7,687 nucleotides of DNA from an uncultured Collinsella sp. (lineage in GTDB: Bacteria; Actinomycetota; Coriobacteriia; Coriobacteriales; Coriobacteriaceae). Below the pieces are notes generated by a model, which did no database searches, had not been told where the DNA came from, and worked only from the letters and a program-made list of their open reading frames with translations. The position numbers were made by a program, and so were the translations under genes. This document shows, piece by piece, positions 5,148-7,687 of the stretch. The stretch spans positions 1-7,687 of the forward strand of contig UQTN01000096.1 of the NCBI GenBank assembly GCA_900543945.1. The letters are read 5' to 3'. Positions within the stretch are counted from its first letter, which is position 1, and the number at the start of each line of letters is the position of its first letter.

Positions 5148-7687
5148 TTAGATCACCGTCACGCGGCCCTGGTTACCCACAATGGCCTTGGCCTCGGCCA
5201 GCAGCGGAATCGAACGCGCGTTGACCTTGGCAGGTACCTCGGCACGCAGCACGCGCCCGTCCACCTGCTCGATAAAGATCTCCACGCGGTCGCCGCCCGG
5301 GTTAGCGGTGAGCACCGTGGCCAGGCGCGCCATATTGCCCTGGCTAAAGCGGCTGTTGGGCACCATGACCTCAAACACCTTGGGCTTGTTGTTCTCCTCG
5401 TTGAGCTCGAGCGGCACGATCTCCTGCGCGATGATCTGGTCGCCGCGGTCCGAGCGCTCGAGCTTGCCCTTAATGCGCACAAAGGCATCGGACAGCTGCG
5501 CGCCGGTCTCGGGATCGACCTCGCCGTACAGGTACCCCTCGGCCTCCTTGTAGGTCTTGGGGAACACGACGACGGTGGCCTCGCCTTCCATGTCCTCGAG
5601 CTGCACGATGCCCATGGGGTCACCGTTTTTGGTCACGCGCTTGGACACGCTCGAGACCATGCCGGCCCACCACAGCGCCTTGCCCTCGGGAATTTCCTGG
5701 TTGATGGTGCCGCCCGTAGGATTCTGAACTTCGTAGCCGGTGTCGATCTGCGAGAACGAGAAGTCACGCGCCTTGGCTAGTGCATACTCAAACGGGCGCA
5801 GCGGGTGGTCCGAGACATAGATGCCCAGAACCTCCTTCTCCTGACTCAACTTAAGGTGACGGTCCCATTCCTGGCCATCCGGATCGGGCACGCTCACCTC
5901 AAAGCCCGAGCCCTCAACGTCGCCAAACATATCGAAGAACGACGTCTGGCCGCTCGCGCGATCCTTCTGGCGCTTTACCGCGGCATCGATGATGTTCTCG
6001 GGGTTGTTCTTGTCCACAAAGTGCATCATCTGGCGACGCGGATACCCCGTGGAGTCGAAGGCGCCTGCCTTGATGAGCGATTCGATCACGCGGCGGTTGG
6101 CCTGGCTCGAGTCCACGCGCTCGACAAAATCGTGCAGCGTCTTAAACGGACCGCCCGCCTCGCGCTCGGCGATAATCGCCTGCGCCACGCCGGTGCCCAC
6201 GCCGCGGATGCCGGCCAGACCAAAGCGCACGCCCTCCTTGGTAGCCGTGAACTCGGTACCGGACTCATTGACATCTGGCGAAAGCACGGGGATGCCGTCG
6301 TGACGGCACGCCGAGACGTAATGAACGATCTTGTCGGTCTTGCCCGTGTAGGACGTCAGAACGGCCGCCATGTACTCGTGCGGATAGTGCGCCTTGAGCC
6401 ACGCCGTCTGCATAACCAGGATGGCGTAGCCGGCGGAGTGCGACTTGTTAAAGGCGTAAGATGCGAACTCGAGAACATCGTCCCAAATCTTCTGGGCGAC
6501 CTCGCGCGTGTAGTTGTTCTTGATAGCGCCGTTCATCCAGTGGTCGTAGGTGGTCTCGTCCGAGCCATCCTCCCAGTGCAGCACCGTCGACGTGAGCAGC
6601 TTGATCTTTTTCTTAGCCACGGGTTTACGGATACGCGAGTCCGATTCGCCCTTGGAGAAGCCGCACATCTCGACGGAGATGAGCATAACCTGCTCCTGGT
6701 AGACCATGGTGCCGTAGGTTTCGCCCAGGATGTCGTCCAGGCGGTCGTCGTAGGAAACCGCCGGTTCCTTGCCGTTCATACGATTGATGTAGGACGAGAC
6801 CATGCCGGCGCCCAGCGGGCCCGGGCGGTACAGAGCGATCAATGCCACGACGTGCTTGTACTCGGTGGGCTTCATGTTCTTGATCGTGGCCGTCATGCCG
6901 GCGGACTCGACCTGAAAGACGCCGGCGGTGTGGCCGGAACCCATGAGCTTAAAGATCTCGGGGTCGTCAAAGGGAATCTCTTCCTCTTTGATGTCGATGC
7001 CGAAGTTCTTCTTGATGTTTGCCTTTGCCTTGGAGATAACAGTCAGCGTGCGCAGGCCCAAGAAGTCCATCTTGAGCAGGCCCATGTCGGCAACGGTATG
7101 GCCCTCGTACTGGGTAATCTCGACGCCGCCCTTGGTGTCGAGCTTGGTGGGCACGTGCTCGTTGACGGGGTCGCGGCAGATCAGAACGGCGCACGCGTGC
7201 ACGCCCTCGCCACGGGTGAGGCCCTCGATTGAGAGCGCCGTGTCGATGATGCGGCGGGCGTCGTCGTCCTTTTTATATGCCTCGGCAAAATCGGGGTTAA
7301 ACAGGTCCTCTTTGCCGGGTTGCTTTTCGAGCACCTGCTTGAGCTTGACCTTGGGGTCGCTCGAGACCATCTTGGACAGACGCTGGCCCATGTAGACCGG
7401 GTAGTCCAGGACGCGAGCGGCGTCGTTGATGGCCTGCTTGGCCTTAATGGTCGAGTAGGTGATGACGTGGGTGACTTTCTCGGGGCCGTAGAGCTGGCGA
7501 ACGTGCTCCACGACCTCGAGGCGCCGCTCATCGTCGAAGTCCATATCGATATCGGGCATCTCGGTACGTTCGGGAGAGAGGAACCTCTCGAACATGAGGC
7601 CGTTCGATAGCGGGTCGAAGGTGGTGATGTCCATGGCGTAGGCGACCAGGGCGCCCGCAGCCGAGCCACGGCCCGGGCCGACGCCGA
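5148..7687 (-). CDS. dnaE: DNA polymerase III alpha subunit, C-terminal 845 residues (5' end outside window)
   Basis: The catalytic subunit of the replicative polymerase; the N-terminal PHP domain and part of the palm, about 300-400 residues, lie beyond the right edge. The visible frame enters at GVGPGRGSAAGALVAYAM, so the Met at 7634 is internal. The active-site aspartates are present: PDIDMDF (codons 7545-7547 and 7539-7541) and LLKMDFLG (codon 7065-7067). The fingers keep YAFNKSHSAGYA and QTAWLKAHYPHEYMAA, but the usual RRAMGKKK motif is replaced. A helix-hairpin-helix region (FGLAGIRGVGTGVAQAI, then VIESLIKAGAFDSTG) lies at about 6045-6230. QTSFFDMF (5925-5948) matches the internal beta-clamp-binding motif. 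An OB fold follows (WWAGMVSSVSKR, VQLEDMEGEATVVVFP, about 5400-5690), then a short C-terminal domain ending in VTVI and TAA. No exonuclease insertion is seen, so this is DnaE and not PolC. The SNF2 gene follows after 28 nt. Confidence 0.97.
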   Translation of the reverse strand, partial: GVGPGRGSAAGALVAYAMDITTFDPLSNGLMFERFLSPERTEMPDIDMDFDDERRLEVVEHVRQLYGPEKVTHVITYSTIKAKQAINDAARVLDYPVYMGQRLSKMVSSDPKVKLKQVLEKQPGKEDLFNPDFAEAYKKDDDARRIIDTALSIEGLTRGEGVHACAVLICRDPVNEHVPTKLDTKGGVEITQYEGHTVADMGLLKMDFLGLRTLTVISKAKANIKKNFGIDIKEEEIPFDDPEIFKLMGSGHTAGVFQVESAGMTATIKNMKPTEYKHVVALIALYRPGPLGAGMVSSYINRMNGKEPAVSYDDRLDDILGETYGTMVYQEQVMLISVEMCGFSKGESDSRIRKPVAKKKIKLLTSTVLHWEDGSDETTYDHWMNGAIKNNYTREVAQKIWDDVLEFASYAFNKSHSAGYAILVMQTAWLKAHYPHEYMAAVLTSYTGKTDKIVHYVSACRHDGIPVLSPDVNESGTEFTATKEGVRFGLAGIRGVGTGVAQAIIAEREAGGPFKTLHDFVERVDSSQANRRVIESLIKAGAFDSTGYPRRQMMHFVDKNNPENIIDAAVKRQKDRASGQTSFFDMFGDVEGSGFEVSVPDPDGQEWDRHLKLSQEKEVLGIYVSDHPLRPFEYALAKARDFSFSQIDTGYEVQNPTGGTINQEIPEGKALWWAGMVSSVSKRVTKNGDPMGIVQLEDMEGEATVVVFPKTYKEAEGYLYGEVDPETGAQLSDAFVRIKGKLERSDRGDQIIAQEIVPLELNEENNKPKVFEVMVPNSRFSQGNMARLATVLTANPGGDRVEIFIEQVDGRVLRAEVPAKVNARSIPLLAEAKAIVGNQGRVTVI

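Noticed and set aside
5805..7232. A 475-codon open frame on the plus strand
   Set aside because: Antisense to well-conserved dnaE sequence; no motif or plausible ribosome site, so a shadow frame.
7632..7634. Met codon as the start of dnaE
   Set aside because: The frame continues upstream to the window edge with the conserved VGPGRGS motif, so this Met is internal.

Overview
The window is a compact, GC-rich stretch with four genes, all on the minus strand, in the order (direction of transcription, right to left) dnaE (3' two thirds), a SWIM/SNF2 helicase gene, a superoxide reductase gene, and the 5' part of a gene of the glutamine-dependent NAD synthetase family. Strong G/C at third codon positions, an oxygen-defence gene of the superoxide reductase type and the form of the DnaE fingers segment point to an anaerobic high-GC Gram-positive, most likely Coriobacteriia (Collinsella or a relative). 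This is inference from recalled sequences, not a search result.

Right region (5148-7687): the replicative DNA polymerase III alpha subunit, open at the right edge. It keeps all three catalytic aspartates, the helix-hairpin-helix region, an internal clamp-binding motif and the OB fold. A gap of 28 nt separates it from a 1154-residue SNF2 ATPase (1655-5119) with an N-terminal SWIM zinc motif, so these two are probably co-transcribed.

Middle region (1505-1654): a 150-nt gap with no gene. It holds a symmetrical interrupted hairpin just ahead of the superoxide reductase ribosome binding site and a GC-rich self-complementary patch behind the SNF2 stop codon. I see no convincing promoter in it. The superoxide reductase (1142-1504) is a single-iron type whose N-terminal domain has lost the desulforedoxin cysteine cluster.

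Left region (1-1141): a 117-nt gap with a clear intrinsic terminator follows the superoxide reductase. Then comes an uninterrupted reading frame that aligns along its length with the amidase and the start of the synthetase domain of NAD synthetase. All three nitrilase-type catalytic residues (Glu, Lys, Cys) and the SGGxDS ATP-binding loop are replaced. This looks like a conserved pseudoenzyme rather than a decayed gene and is the most notable item here.

No tRNA, rRNA, mobile element, CRISPR array or long repeat was seen.
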